64,000 nt of DNA. It comes from Rhizophagus irregularis. Its lineage: Eukaryota; Glomeromycota; Glomeromycetes; Glomerales; Glomeraceae. The number at the start of each line of letters is the position of its first letter. The first letter of the stretch is position 1. Both the position numbers and the translations under genes were made by a program. Below the pieces are notes generated by a model. That model was given only the letters and a program-made list of their open reading frames with translations, was not told where the DNA came from and made no database searches. Positions 22,371 through 33,948 of the stretch are shown piece after piece. The stretch covers positions 3,040,501-3,104,500 of the forward strand of contig NC_089456.1 in NCBI RefSeq assembly GCF_026210795.1, given 5' to 3'.

Positions 22371-23606
22371 ATAGTATATTATTTTCTTTTTTTTTCAATT
22401 TAAATTATATTTATTTACGGTTATGCTTTAAGGTGTTTATTTATATTAATATATTATTGTATTCATACCGTCAGGATTATGATTTATGAGCTTCAGATAC
22501 CGAATCTGGACATAAATTCTTTTTTGTAGATCGGCAGAATCTCGTTCCAAATCCGTAATCACTTGTTTAACTACAATAATGGATTTTTGTCTACATATCT
22601 TTAGGCGTATTAAGTTTAAATACTTCTTTATTAGTAAAATTTCAGAGTCTTCAAAGATACATATGATTGCGATTGATTCTTATTTTATTTCTGTAATTTT
22701 TTCATATTACATGTAGGTTCTTCAATGATCATTATATGTATTTTGTATCATTAGAGATAATTGCTTTGAATGACCCTAGTTTTTCCTCGTCTATATGTCT
22801 GATTTAATATAATCAAAAGTGATACTTGCTGAAAGATATGTGAAAAAGCAAGATAATGAAGCAGGTATCTTTAGTCAGTTTAGTGCAGTTACAAATATTT
22901 ATTTATTGAAAGCATATGGATTTGGTATCTAAATTTCTGATGGAAAATATAATAAACAGTTCCATTGATCTTGTATCATATTATGTTAAAAAAAGCTTTA
23001 TTTATTCATGCATCTGAAGGGGTTTCTGAAGTATAGAAAAAAATTCCCTTCGCGTAGTAGGAGGTCACGTGGGGAAATTTCACATTTGACCCGACATACC
23101 TACAATACTTAATTTCTTAATGCCGGCCGAATACCATAATTCCGGTCAGGGAGTGTCGTGGATTTGTTGGTAAAGTGAGAATACGATTTTATGAGTACTG
23201 AACTTTCACTATAATGAATACCAGAATTTTTTGCAAATTCATTGTTTGTAACAACTTGATCTAATACTTATAGAGAAATTAGTACGGTAGCAACTCATGC
23301 GGATATTTTTTATGAAAGGAGTTTTTTCTTAATATACGTCATTTTGAAATAGTGGAAAAAAAAATATTTATCTTTAATAAGAGAGAGAATAGTGATAATA
23401 ATTATGCAAATAAACAAATTGAGACTAAAGAGAAGTGAAAGCATAATTATTTTTATCTCATCGGTATTATGTATACATCGATGGATTTTACTCCACCGGT
23501 ATAAAAAAAGTATAAAAAAGTATAAAATCCATAGGTGTATACGTCATACACAATGAAGATAACCATGGTTACCTAATAAATACTCCATATACACCGATGC
23601 CTTGGT
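22371..23606. other. Spacer with an unidentified coding remnant
   Basis: At 22820-22934 (plus) an open frame reads AERYVKKQDNEAGIFSQFS and then TNIYLLKAYGFGI before a stop. Codon use is coding-like but I do not recognise the family. A mirrored TATACACCGATG/CATCGATGGAT-type patch lies at 23470-23600. Nothing else is supported. Confidence 0.3.
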
Positions 23607-23626
23607 CCCCTCCCCGAAGGGAGGGG
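23607..23626. repeat. GC hairpin
   Basis: CCCCTCCC, loop CGAA, GGGAGGGG: a perfect 8-bp stem in otherwise AT-rich DNA, about 200 bp beyond the stop codon of the protease gene. Function is unknown. Confidence 0.5.
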
Positions 23627-23822
23627 AGCGATTCTTTATGGTTTGAACAAAATTTTTTTTTAATGCAATTGATTTATTTAAGTTATTGAAAATGCATACC
23701 GCTCATTTCGCTCATTTTGAACGTATATTATACATTGATATGTAAAATTTCTATGTCTAATTACATAAAGAATAATATAATGTACACTATAAATAATAAT
23801 TTGATTTTAAGACTTTTACAGA

Positions 23823-25112
23823 CTATTTATTATGCGCGAATCCAACACTTGGATTTTCCACTCTAAATACGGAATATACATTCTTTAAAAATGGTGTACC
23901 AACAAGCCAAGTAACATTTTTTCCATCAAAATTAAATCCAGGAACAATGGACGAGACACAATTACTTCCATCTATCGGTGCAGTAATTAGGTCTTTGGGA
24001 TTAATTTCAAAATTAACACCTCCAAATTTAAAGGCAACTGCGGAGGTGGTATTACATGGGATAATGAACATACCGCTCTTAGTATCTAAAGTTGCTCCTG
24101 GAATCTGGCTATGAATTTCCGCTGCGTCATTATCGGGCAATATAATTGTTGAAGTACCAGTATCGATGATAGCGTTTCTTCCTTTAAAAGCTAATGATTT
24201 TTTATTTACACTTGCATCATCTACATTGATTAACCAAAAAGCTAACGTATTAACAGTAGGACTTATGGGAGTATTAATAACGCGGTTAAAAGTAATTTTC
24301 CCTTTGAATTTGCTATTATCAACACCACCTATGGTAAGTGTTCCTTGATCATTGAAATTTGAAACACGAGAAAGATGAAAACTAAAGAGTGGATTAATCT
24401 TTTTCTGTTTAATCAGGGTTGATATTAAAGTCGGAGCGTGATTGTCCATAGTGTTCAGACTATCAAAGGCCAAACCACAAATTCCATCAGATTCAAGATT
24501 AACGAACTCATCAGACAAATTATCCGCTAATCCAAAAATTTGTTTTTCGGCAGTAAAATCACCGATTTTAACATTATCTATTCCGGTGACACCAGAAGCG
24601 GCACCAGTGCCAAAAGTGATATTCCATGGATTACCCTCTTCCTTAAAAGTTTTTGATTTTTTTGTATCAAATGAATTATGATTTTGGCAAGCTGCAGTAG
24701 TACAATTAGTATTTGGAACAAAGATATTTGAAGACCCGGTATCCATAAGCATATTGAAATTTTGGTTTCCGATCTGGATTGCTGCGAAATAAGCATCATC
24801 AAATTGTATGTCTTTTATATCTATTGTACTTTGTTTCTTCTTCGAGTATGCTTTATTATTGCTTTGTTTAAAGGTAGCATGATTGTTAAAATTTTTTGAA
24901 CTACTTTTTTCCATTATTTCCTTGGAATTTTTATATTTATTTAGGGCAGCATCTCTCAAGTGTTTCGCATAACCCATTGAATCCATAGATCCGGAAGTAC
25001 GATCTCTTCTAGTTAACCTGATGGTATGCAAAGGTCTAGCATTTATATCATGAATAACAAGTGCAGAAAAGATGACGAAGAGAAAAGCCAGCTTCATGAA
25101 GGTCAACTTCAT
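23823..25112 (-). CDS. Secreted pepsin-like aspartic protease (family A1), 429 residues
   Basis: A signal peptide (residues 1-25, hydrophobic core LAFLFVIFSALVI) is followed by a propeptide to about residue 98 and the mature enzyme. Two catalytic motifs are intact: DTGSSN with Asp124 and DTGTST with Asp317. GQIF-type loop residues and FWLINVDD are recognisable. The enzyme should cleave proteins between hydrophobic residues outside the cell or in the vacuole. Odd point: the flap reads WNITFGTGAASG, with Phe at 167 where pepsins have the conserved flap Tyr. Length fits the family. Single exon; the start is the first Met of the signal peptide. Secreted A1 proteases of fungi serve nutrition or host interaction; which applies here is unknown. 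Confidence 0.93.
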   Translation of the reverse strand: MKLTFMKLAFLFVIFSALVIHDINARPLHTIRLTRRDRTSGSMDSMGYAKHLRDAALNKYKNSKEIMEKSSSKNFNNHATFKQSNNKAYSKKKQSTIDIKDIQFDDAYFAAIQIGNQNFNMLMDTGSSNIFVPNTNCTTAACQNHNSFDTKKSKTFKEEGNPWNITFGTGAASGVTGIDNVKIGDFTAEKQIFGLADNLSDEFVNLESDGICGLAFDSLNTMDNHAPTLISTLIKQKKINPLFSFHLSRVSNFNDQGTLTIGGVDNSKFKGKITFNRVINTPISPTVNTLAFWLINVDDASVNKKSLAFKGRNAIIDTGTSTIILPDNDAAEIHSQIPGATLDTKSGMFIIPCNTTSAVAFKFGGVNFEINPKDLITAPIDGSNCVSSIVPGFNFDGKNVTWLVGTPFLKNVYSVFRVENPSVGFAHNK

Positions 25113-25853
25113 GGTTTCAAATTATGAAAAAATATTAATATTAAAATTATTAAGTTAAATCGGAATAAATTTCTAAAAAAAAAAATGCGTATTTGAGAAA
25201 TTAAGGATATTTTATAATCAAAAAACTTCGAAAAATCGTCATTGTGCGTAAAATTACAATTCTATTAATAATATTTCTTGGCTAGTTTCACATTAAGATA
25301 AACAGACTACATAAGTTTTGAATTACGCCGATCATTCTTTTTTTGGATAGTGCCAGCCGGTGTTATGCGAATAGCAAATCTCATTTACATTATTGACTTT
25401 AACTTTTATAGAAATTATTTTGCTTGGCATTCCATAAAAAGATTTAATTGGCAAATTTCGTAACGTACGGAGGTCTAGTAATGGAGTTTCATTTTAAAAT
25501 TGACAAAGGAAAACAGGTTTATTTAGTATTATCTATGGAAAACAACGTTCTCCTTATTTACCTTAATCATTTGTTTTATTTGACTTAAAAAAAAATGTAG
25601 CATAAAGCAATTGTTATTTTTTTTTATTTTTTTTTTGTTTTGTTCCATAATGACAAAATATTTTTTTTTCAATGAAGAAGGGGGAAGGGGAAATAATTTA
25701 ATCGGTCTAATAATAAAATTTTTTTTAAAAATATTTTAAAAGTTTCTAAAAAAAAATAAACATTTTTAGAAAAACTTTCAGTTTCTTTGATTTTCTAATT
25801 AATTAAGAGTTTTGGTCCTAACTTCAAATATAAAAATCGGATTATTGATTTTA
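25113..25853. other. Spacer and promoter region of the protease gene
   Basis: AT-rich, with T- and A-runs at 25617-25640. No gene recognised. Confidence 0.35.
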
Positions 25854-26003
25854 GCGTCCCCCCGGAAAAAATGGTAGCCGGATGGATTTGCAGGGTTACA
25901 CGTTACTTCGGACACAGACAGTATATTAAAAGCTTCACAACATAACAACCGGAAATAAATATCCGAAGTCACGTGTGAACCTGTAAATAAATCCGGACGA
26001 CGC
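25854..26003. mobile_element. 150-bp inverted-repeat element (MITE) flanked by TA
   Basis: It begins GCGTC and ends GACGC. Arms of about 50 bp share CCGGATGGATTT / CCGGATTTATTT and TACACGTTACTTCGGA / CACACGTGACTTCGGA. A TA dinucleotide stands on each side, as for Tc1/mariner-type insertions, but TA is common in this DNA, so the superfamily call is weak. Confidence 0.6.
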
Positions 26004-27599
26004 TAACTAATTCCTTTTTAGCCATATATATGCTTAGCCGCCATCTATAGTACTATATAAGGTCAATGTCTTTATGCCTTAAAATGCTCTGTTTATGTAT
26101 AAAGTCTCCCACGATGTTTCAAAAAAAAAAAACGTTATATTTAACAAAGAATACAATATTCTCCATTTGTTACTTTATTATTATTATTGTATTGTTTGAT
26201 TATCAACATATATTATTTGTTGTCACACTATAAATTATATAATTGTTCTCAATAACAAAGAAATTGGATCAGCTTAATAATTTATTTTTTTTTAAAAAAA
26301 AAATGCATTCACTAATATTTGAAGTTAGACTAGACCGAATCTTGAATAATTTGAAAACATAAATACATAAATGCGAATTAAAACCTAAAATCGTCATTAA
26401 GAGCTGCCAAAAGAATGTGAAATTGTGTACAGTAAACATTAAACAAATTAAGCCAAGTTCCATGGAGTAAGTATATAGAAAGTGAGTAAAAGTTTTATTT
26501 ATTTTTCACGGAGGTTTATATGACAAATAACATGTGACAAATAGGATTTACATTGAAATGAAAGGGTGTGACTACACTTGCCATCCATCCATACTGAATC
26601 CCAGATCCCATCCCAACTCCCATCCCAATTCCCATATAACAAAGATTAAATTTTCATCTTATTAATGTAAATAAAAATGCATAAATCTAGTTTAATTAAT
26701 CACTATATCATATCAGATATACTGATATAGTTTAAAAAAATACTAATAATTGATATAAATTAAATTGTTGAAATAATTTTTTTTTTAAAAAAAAAAATTA
26801 ATTTTTTACTTCATCATTCATTTAATAGATGGATAGATGAATTTAATAGGTCCCGACTCCCGACGTCGACTATCGAGTTTTCTCGTGTAATCACTTTTCA
26901 CGTGACTTCATAATACCGCCCGAAATCAAATGATCTACAAAAATTATAGGATAGCATTATAGATTTTATGTCAAAATAGTGTTTCAAACTGGATTTATTT
27001 TTTTATTCTTCCTATAATATATCCAGTTTCCTTCGTTTTCTTTGGATTACTCATGAAACGAAGGAACCGAACCTTCAGTTTTCAGATTTATTTATATCCG
27101 GTCCCTTCGGTTTATTCAAATTTTAATTAGAATCGAAGGAAAACGGATTTAAATCCCAAACCCTGTCGTAATATACTAGGAAACGGGAACCGTTGGAAGT
27201 CCGGAGCGAAAAACTAAAACTTGCGTTTCATTGGGTGACGATCACGTGGCGATCAGAGAAATTCACGTGATTGATTTTTTTTCATAGTGCGTAGACATAT
27301 ATTGTCATTCGCTTCGCTCTGGACAATAATGATTAAAATTGCTACTGTAATTAGAGTTGGTTTCACCTCAATGAAATAAATGGGTAATCATCAGCATATC
27401 ACTTGATGATTATAAATGATGATACATTTTTGTTGATTGATATTCAGTTTTTTCCCTTTTCGCATGCAGGAAAGGATCCAATTAAATAATATTTATCTCT
27501 ATTTTCAGTTTCAAGAAGTGAAATAAAGAACAAAAGAATATTCTATAAAATAAAATAATTTTTTAATTCAGTATAATGTCAAAATGTCACCACTGGTGA
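26004..27599. other. Spacer with short repeats
   Basis: Contains T9A10 (26285-26303) and T10A11 (26777-26797) junctions and an ATCCCAACTCCC-like tandem at 26590-26635. At 27290-27330 there is an ACATATATTGTC...CTCTGGACAAT segment that recurs at 30287-30322. No gene is supported. Confidence 0.4.
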
Positions 27600-28750
27600 T
27601 TTTCACCAGTCCGATTTTTTGAAATTATTCTTAAATTAAATAATCAACTACACATATTAAAATTATTTTATATGTAGAAGAGATTTGTTAAGTTGTTTTC
27701 AGATAATTTTTTGAGAAAATGCAAATTTTGATTTTTTGATTTTTTCACTTTACTAAAGATTTTTTTTTTTTTTTGACAAAAATTTCAAAATTTTGTTAAC
27801 ACATTTGTTATTAAGTTAAATTTTGCGATCAGCATTTTATAACTCTGGCCAAATTGTAATTTTTGGCCGGAATTAAGGATTTAGTAATACCCTATTTAAT
27901 TTGTAATTTACTATTTTTAAAATATTTGAAAATTAAAATATAATAAATTTTATTTTACTGATAAATTACTATATGTTAAACATTAGACAACACAAATTCA
28001 ATTTTTCAGTTCATATTACCCAGCTGGATTACTTTTTTAAATTTTAATAAAAAAGTTTGTATATAAAAGATTGGATATTGCTAAATCTTATCAGTAGTAA
28101 TATCACCACTGGTAATTTTGTTGCTACTTAATTTTGGCCAAAAATTATAATTTGGCCAAAGTTTAAAATGTTAGTCTATAATTTTAGCAAAATTAAAAAA
28201 TACTGATTACAAAAATTTTAATTTAAATTATAAATATATTAATAAATATTGATTTAATATTAATATTAATTGATGATGCTGAGTAAAATTAAAATATTTA
28301 GATTTATTTGACAAATAATTTAAATATTTAAATTAAAAGATAAAATGCTAAAATTCAATATTCCATGGATTTCCATGGATTTTTAAAAAGAATTTATAAA
28401 TTATTGTATATCATATAAAATATAATATAATTTTAAGTAGATATTACTAATATTAACTATAACAAAATTTTGAAATTTTTGGCAAAAAAAAACTTTAAAA
28501 TTTTAACTTTTTAATTTTTTTACTTTATTAAAAGTATAAGACTAATTTTAACCTAAGTGAATAATTTGACTTACTAGTAAATTTTATAATTTGTTCAAAT
28601 TTAAATGTAAGAGATATTATGCAAAAATATCTAAATAAATAAAAGTGAAATGAATAATAATACAAATAATTTTTTTAAAATTTTTTTTAAAAAAAATAAT
28701 TGGCATAAAATATAAATTTTTAGGAAAGTGATTTAATTCAGATTATTTAA
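27600..28750. repeat. AT-rich dispersed repeat, copy 1
   Basis: Its ends match a second AT-rich block at 45560-46880. The segment 28560-28745 is matched in inverse by about 46660-46860 (shared CAAATTTAAATGTAA and AAAAAAATAATTGGC). The segment 27630-27720 is matched directly by about 46530-46640 (shared TTCAGATAATTTTTT). Matching in both orientations suggests that each copy is bounded by inverted repeats. TGGCCAAA motifs recur within it. No coding frames. Confidence 0.55.
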
Positions 28751-28762
28751 TTCAAAAACATG

Positions 28763-30009
28763 TACTCACGTTAACAGGAGTTGCAGCCTTTAATATTGAT
28801 GGGACAATGATACATTTAGGGCTAGCAATACCAATAATTAATAATTCCAAGCATCTTGAAATTAAAGAAGAACAGCTGAAACAACTACAGGATAAATTAA
28901 GAGATGTGAATTATATAATAATTGATAAGAAAAGTATGGTTGGTCGCTGAATGCTTACTTTAATCGACATGCGACTCTGGCAAGCTTTTCCAGAGTATAA
29001 TAATGAACCATTTGGTGGCAGATCAGTTATTATGTTTAGTGATTTCAGCTAACTCCTACCAGTTCTTGATCTTTTTATGTATATTAATAAGACTCCACTT
29101 ATTTATAATAAATGTCACCGTAGAAAATTGGCCCTTTACTAATGGTTTTTACCTTACTTTTCTTAAATTTATTGGTTAATTACGTAGAAAATTGGCCCTT
29201 TACTAATGGTTTTTACCTTACTTTTTTCTTAAATTCTATTGGTTAATTAGCTAAAAAGGAAAAAAATCATAACAATGTAATATAAAATTTCCTTTTATAG
29301 TAGGATCTGCAAAGAATTTTATATATGATTTTTACCTTAGGCCTGGGGGTGATCTATCTTATAAGTAAGCAGAGTCTTGTCTGAAGTCAATGCAGTGAAT
29401 ATGGATCAGCTTTAATCTTTAGATATTTCTGTTGCTAAAATTCAGGCTATACATTCAGAAAGTAACGAAGTAAAAAAAGCCAATTCAGATACAATACATA
29501 ATCTCAAAGTGAATATATTACTTGCAAGAGATGTACGAGTCATGTTAACAGCAAACTTGCAAACAGAAAGTAGACTAGTCAATAATTCAATAGGAACAGT
29601 CTGAAATATAATATTTGGAGAAGACTAAAGACCACCTTATTTTTCTATAGCAGTCTTGATTTCTTTTAACAATTACAAAGAACCCACTATTGTTAGCTTA
29701 GAGGGTAAAAGAGTTGTACCAATTGTATCAATTAAACGCATCTGAACTGGTAAATCTGAAGCTTTATGTTCACACATGCAAATTCCTGTTTGTCTTGCAT
29801 AGCCAATCACAGTGCATAAAAGTCAAGGTCTCACATTAAATAAGGCCATAATAGATCTTAAAGAGTTTACTGCAGGATTTTCTTTTGTAATAATGTCTAA
29901 GTACATGTATTAGAAGATCTTTTTTTTAAACCATTTAGCTTTGAGAAACTTCAGTGCATTAAAGATGGCAAAAGGCTACTTGAGAGAGTTGACAAAGAAA
30001 AACATTTAG
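28763..30009 (+). pseudogene. Helitron PIF1-like helicase, decayed
   Basis: The frame opens LTGVAAFNIDGTMIHLGLA, then YIIIDKKSMVGR, RLWQAFPEYNNEPFGG and VIMFSDFS. This is the PIF1 order from motif Ia through the Walker B box (IIDE in active enzymes, IIDK here) and the GDF-QLPPV box (SDFS-stop here). After a gap, MLTANLQTESRLVNNSIG, YKEPTIVSLEGKRVVPIV and ITVHKSQGLTLNKAIIDL follow, the last being helicase motif VI. Walker A is absent, and at least six in-frame stops or shifts occur. Between the two halves lies a 64-bp tandem duplication. Helitrons replicate by rolling circle using a Rep-helicase; this copy is dead. Confidence 0.85.
29119..29249 (+). repeat. Two-copy tandem duplication, 64-67 bp unit
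   Basis: Unit 1 at 29119-29182 and unit 2 at 29183-29249 both start CGTAGAAAATTGGCCCTTTA and end GGTTAATTA. They differ by only a few inserted bases, so the duplication is young compared with the surrounding helicase relic. Confidence 0.9.
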
Positions 30010-30719
30010 TTTTTATGATACCAGGAAACTGAGCGCTTTACTGTAGATAACAAATATATATCTAATAATATTACAATATAAAATCTAACAACAAATAAAA
30101 TTTAAATTTTGTTCTATTTTTTTTTTTACACTTGTTTTTGTTTTTCAGGATTATTATCAATTATAATCAATTCTAATTTTAGATTGTTTTTTTTTATTAT
30201 TATCAATATAGCACAAAATTAAAAAAGACGTGACGTGTGTGGATAACCAGATATCATCACATGATACTATTTGTCATAGTCTTTCGAAAACATATATAGT
30301 CCTTTGCTTTGCTCCAGACAATTAGTTTCTCAAGACTTGTTTAACAAATAATTTAATATTACATTACAAGATCAGATTAGATTTCCATTTTCATAAAGTT
30401 TCAAGTGCTAGCAAAATGTTTGATATGTAATAGCTATCATATATGCTAATATATAGTATAAAACTAACTACTACTGTATGGAAAGTAATAATATTACAAT
30501 AGAAGCTGATCAGGCATAGGGAAACCAAGTCAATTACCAACACTAACCTGATGTAGGTGGATCAACTTTAAACTTCATACATATTATAAACGCTAAATTA
30601 ACACTGCTTTATTATTGACCATTCAGAAATTAGAGAAAGTGACTAACCAACTCAAACAAAAAGTAGGAAAGCAATTTAACGGTTATAAAATTCACATGTT
30701 CCATATTTTGAGAAAAATA
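30010..30719. other. Spacer after Helitron relic
   Basis: Contains the ACATATATAGTC...CTCCAGACAAT sequence at 30287-30322, related to 27293-27328; the two bracket the helicase relic in direct orientation. No gene. Confidence 0.35.
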
Positions 30720-32540
30720 TTAAGCAGATACACTGCCTTTCCTTTTAGCCTTCTTTCCCTTCTGTGAAGTCGTTTCAACTTCAGATTTATATACATTTTC
30801 ATTTATAGTAGACTTGTTTACTGACTTGACCATTTTTAGAACATCTTTCTGTAAAAACAAAACCAAGCATTATCAGTAACCTACTAGGACTTTATGAATA
30901 TTCATCAATTTTTTATCTGGAAATCCATGAGGATTTTTATGTCCAAAGAGAATTGTTCCATATCATTAAATGTATTAGAAAGCTTCAAGTTTACAAATTC
31001 ATTGTAAAGGTAAACCGATAGAAGAGGCCAAGCCATATATTATATGAATTTGTCCATCTTAGAAAAAAATTATGTAAGCTGAAAAAAATATGTAAAGCCA
31101 AAAATTTTCTACCGTACCATGATACTTACTTACGCACTGAATTGTATATACACGAGCTCTTTCACAAAAAATTGTTTCAAGTAGTTTGTTTAAAATTCGC
31201 ATAGTATTACATATAGCTAAGCTTTACCTTATTATCAACATCTTTAAAATCAAGGGCTTTTTTACCTTGTCTTAAGAACTATCAAAGTACCATTGATTTT
31301 ATGATTTTTTGTATCTGCAGTAAGCATTTCCATTCTAAATCAAATAAAAGGAAATAGAGTTTTTGCATATACAGAAAGGTAAATCCTGGTAAGATATAAC
31401 TCAAACTTATTGAAAATTTAAAATTGACACTTACCAATTCTGATCTAACACATCTTGGTACATCCTGAAAAAGCCTATTCAAAATGTATATAGTTGTATC
31501 TATTGCGAATGTCCTTTCAAGGTTTGGTGATTTTGATTCAAAATTGGTTGGGGCTTCCAGACATATAGAACTGTTCACCATTAATATTAGTAACACTTTA
31601 AAACATAGGTTTACAACAAAGAAAATATATATAATTATATACAAATGCATTGCGCTATGTTATGCCTTTCATGAAGGAAAGGATCAAAGCATCCTACAAT
31701 AAAAGATTTTTGTATAAGAGTGGAAGTGTGTACACGATTACACGTATCTTCTGTAAACTGACTACAATAATCCTTAAACTCAGGTGTTATGTTTCAAGTT
31801 TGTTTTTCTAGCACCTTATTTAACCATGTTTGCTGTTTTTTATTTAACTTTGATTGTATACTTTCCTTCACTCTAGAATCAGTTATATCAATTATTCCAT
31901 TAAAAAATTCAAATCCATTATTGATTTTCCTGATTCAAGATCCTTGAATTGGCATTGATGTAGAACTTCAAGAAAGATATTCTGAATTAGTGCATCATTC
32001 ATGTCCAAATGCTTCACTTTCTGGAAGATCAGTTAGCAATTAGAATATATTTTACTATGTGCAAACAAAATAAAGGCTAAGCAACCTCAGATAGTTCGCA
32101 ATAGTCTTCATCATATAAATTTGAGAATACTTCATCATCATTATATTGTTGTGACTTGTCTTCAACATTATTATGAATCAGAGAAGTATTCTCATTCTCA
32201 GGCGAAGAGATAGATTGCGATTTAGACTTAGCCTAAAAAAGGATTGTACTAATTATTTGTTGATATGTTATTGATGACTATTTAACTCCTAGGATATTTA
32301 TTCAATGATTATCATACCTTCTCTTTGTCAAAATTATTCTCTCATTCAAAAAACGGATTGTTTTCAGCATCCGCAATTAACCAAATGAATGATAATATAT
32401 TAATAACAGATATCAAAGTAAATGATGAACATGATTAAGCTTACATGCATTGCCTCTTCTGTATGAGTTCTGCTGATATCTTCTTTCATAATCATCAGAA
32501 TCAGATTCGTGTCCTTTATTTTTTAGGAAAGTTAAACCCT
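30720..32540 (-). pseudogene. Decayed multi-exon gene of unknown function
   Basis: Minus-strand exon-like blocks with splice borders appear in order. About 32540-32450 has KGHESDSDDYERRYQQN; about 32385-32325 has DAENNPFFE, then a stop. 32232-32086 has SQSISSPENENTSLIHNN, framed by TTTTAG and GAG/GTTGCT. 32020 to about 31710 has MNDALIQNIFLEVLHQCQF, a frame change, then GIIDITDSRVKESIQSKLNK and a stop. About 31575-31438 has FAIDTTIYILNRLFQDVP, with GTAAGT donor. A short exon follows near 31340-31270. The last exon, 30847-30720, has KDVLKMVKSVNKSTINEN and a Lys-rich end after TTTTTACAG. The blocks resemble an uncharacterised Rhizophagus protein family as I remember it. Two internal stops and a frame change argue for a pseudogene. 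Confidence 0.55.
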
Positions 32541-33276
32541 AAATGAAAAGGAAAAAATATTAATTTACTGTGATGCAGGAAAATATAACCAAATACTTAT
32601 GCAATTTTGTTTTTATCCGATTATTGATTCTGAATCCTCATCATTCATCTCACCAAACAAGTAGTACTATTTAATGACTGTTTGTTGAAATTTAAGATTT
32701 TGGGAAAACGTCTCTCTTGTTGTGTTCAATATATGTTGTGTCTAAAAATGAACCTTTTAGTATACTAAGAATGGATGTGATTAAGTGTAAAGTTAACTAA
32801 TCTGTTCAATATTGATTTGATCCTTCAGATTGTTTAGCTTGGCCTTCTCAGATTACATCCAAAATTTCAAATTATTGTTAGATGCTATCAAATAAAAAGG
32901 TCATTAAGATTTTTGAATATACCAGACAACTTACTTGTCGTAGATATGCTTTTTCCTCACTATATATATATGTTCTCAGTTTGAAAAATTTGGTGTAATT
33001 CCCAGAAGTGGTTTATTGCTTTGGAATTTTTGTTATTCTAAAAATATTGAGAAAAATTAATAAAAAAATATAACCAGCTTGCCTAGAAGACTGACTGTCT
33101 GATTATAAACAGAAATGCAGTTCTTTAATTTTTTACTGCCAAACAGCATTTGACAGGGTAGTTTGTAAAGATATGCTTTTATCACCTTGCCGATCATTTG
33201 TCAATCATATATATATATCATATTACTTCTACTTTGAAGTATCAGGTAAAGCCATAAATGCTTAGGCAAATTATAC
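32541..33276. other. Spacer with duplicated fragment
   Basis: The segment 33105-33200 (CTGCCAAACAGCATTTGACA) is a decayed copy of 34790-34850 (CTGCCAAACAGCATTTAACA). No complete gene. Confidence 0.4.
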
Positions 33277-33573
33277 AGGACCCCGGATATCTCCAAAACA
33301 GGTCATAAGTCACACTTTCGGCAGATTGGCCCATTTTTCAGGGGCTCAAAAAATCGTTTTTTGTAAATATCTCGGCATCCAGTGGTCCAATTTTGATGAA
33401 CATTTTTTTAAATTGTAGAGCTAAATGAGGGCTACAAAATAAAAAAAAGTTCATTAAAATTGAATTACTGGATGCTGAGATATTTACAAAAAACGATTTT
33501 TTGAGTTTCAGCAAAAAGGGGTGTTTTTGGCCAAAAGTCCATTATGACCTTTATATTAGATATCCGGGGTCCT
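33277..33573. mobile_element. 297-bp palindromic MITE with 8-bp target duplication
   Basis: The ends are a perfect 16-bp inverted repeat, AGGACCCCGGATATCT. The arms stay similar to the centre, for example CAAAAAATCGTTTTTTGTAA on both arms. AATTATAC lies at 33269-33276 and again at 33574-33581. An 8-bp duplication points to a hAT-like element; internal coding capacity is nil. Confidence 0.9.
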
Positions 33574-33948
33574 AATTATACTAATTGTTTTTTTTGTCAG
33601 TTTAATTTATGAAAAATATACTATAAAAGTATTATGGCAAAAAAAAATGTATTGCCAAGATTAACCTTAAACTAAAATTTCCAATAATTTGATAATTGCC
33701 AATCATTTGCCAATCATTAACTAACCTGATTTTGAAGCTTCAGGTGAAGTCACAGAGTTACAGGCGAAACTTGAAATTTTTAAAATATATTATTTAGGTA
33801 TTCAAGAATCAATAGCTAAAATAAACCAGCAGAATTTTAGATAAACCATCTCTGTCACATGAATTTTATCAACAACCGCAAAAGTTATTATTAAAAGAAT
33901 GTTTATAAATATTATTAAAAGGATTTTATAAAAAATTGCCATAGCGAT

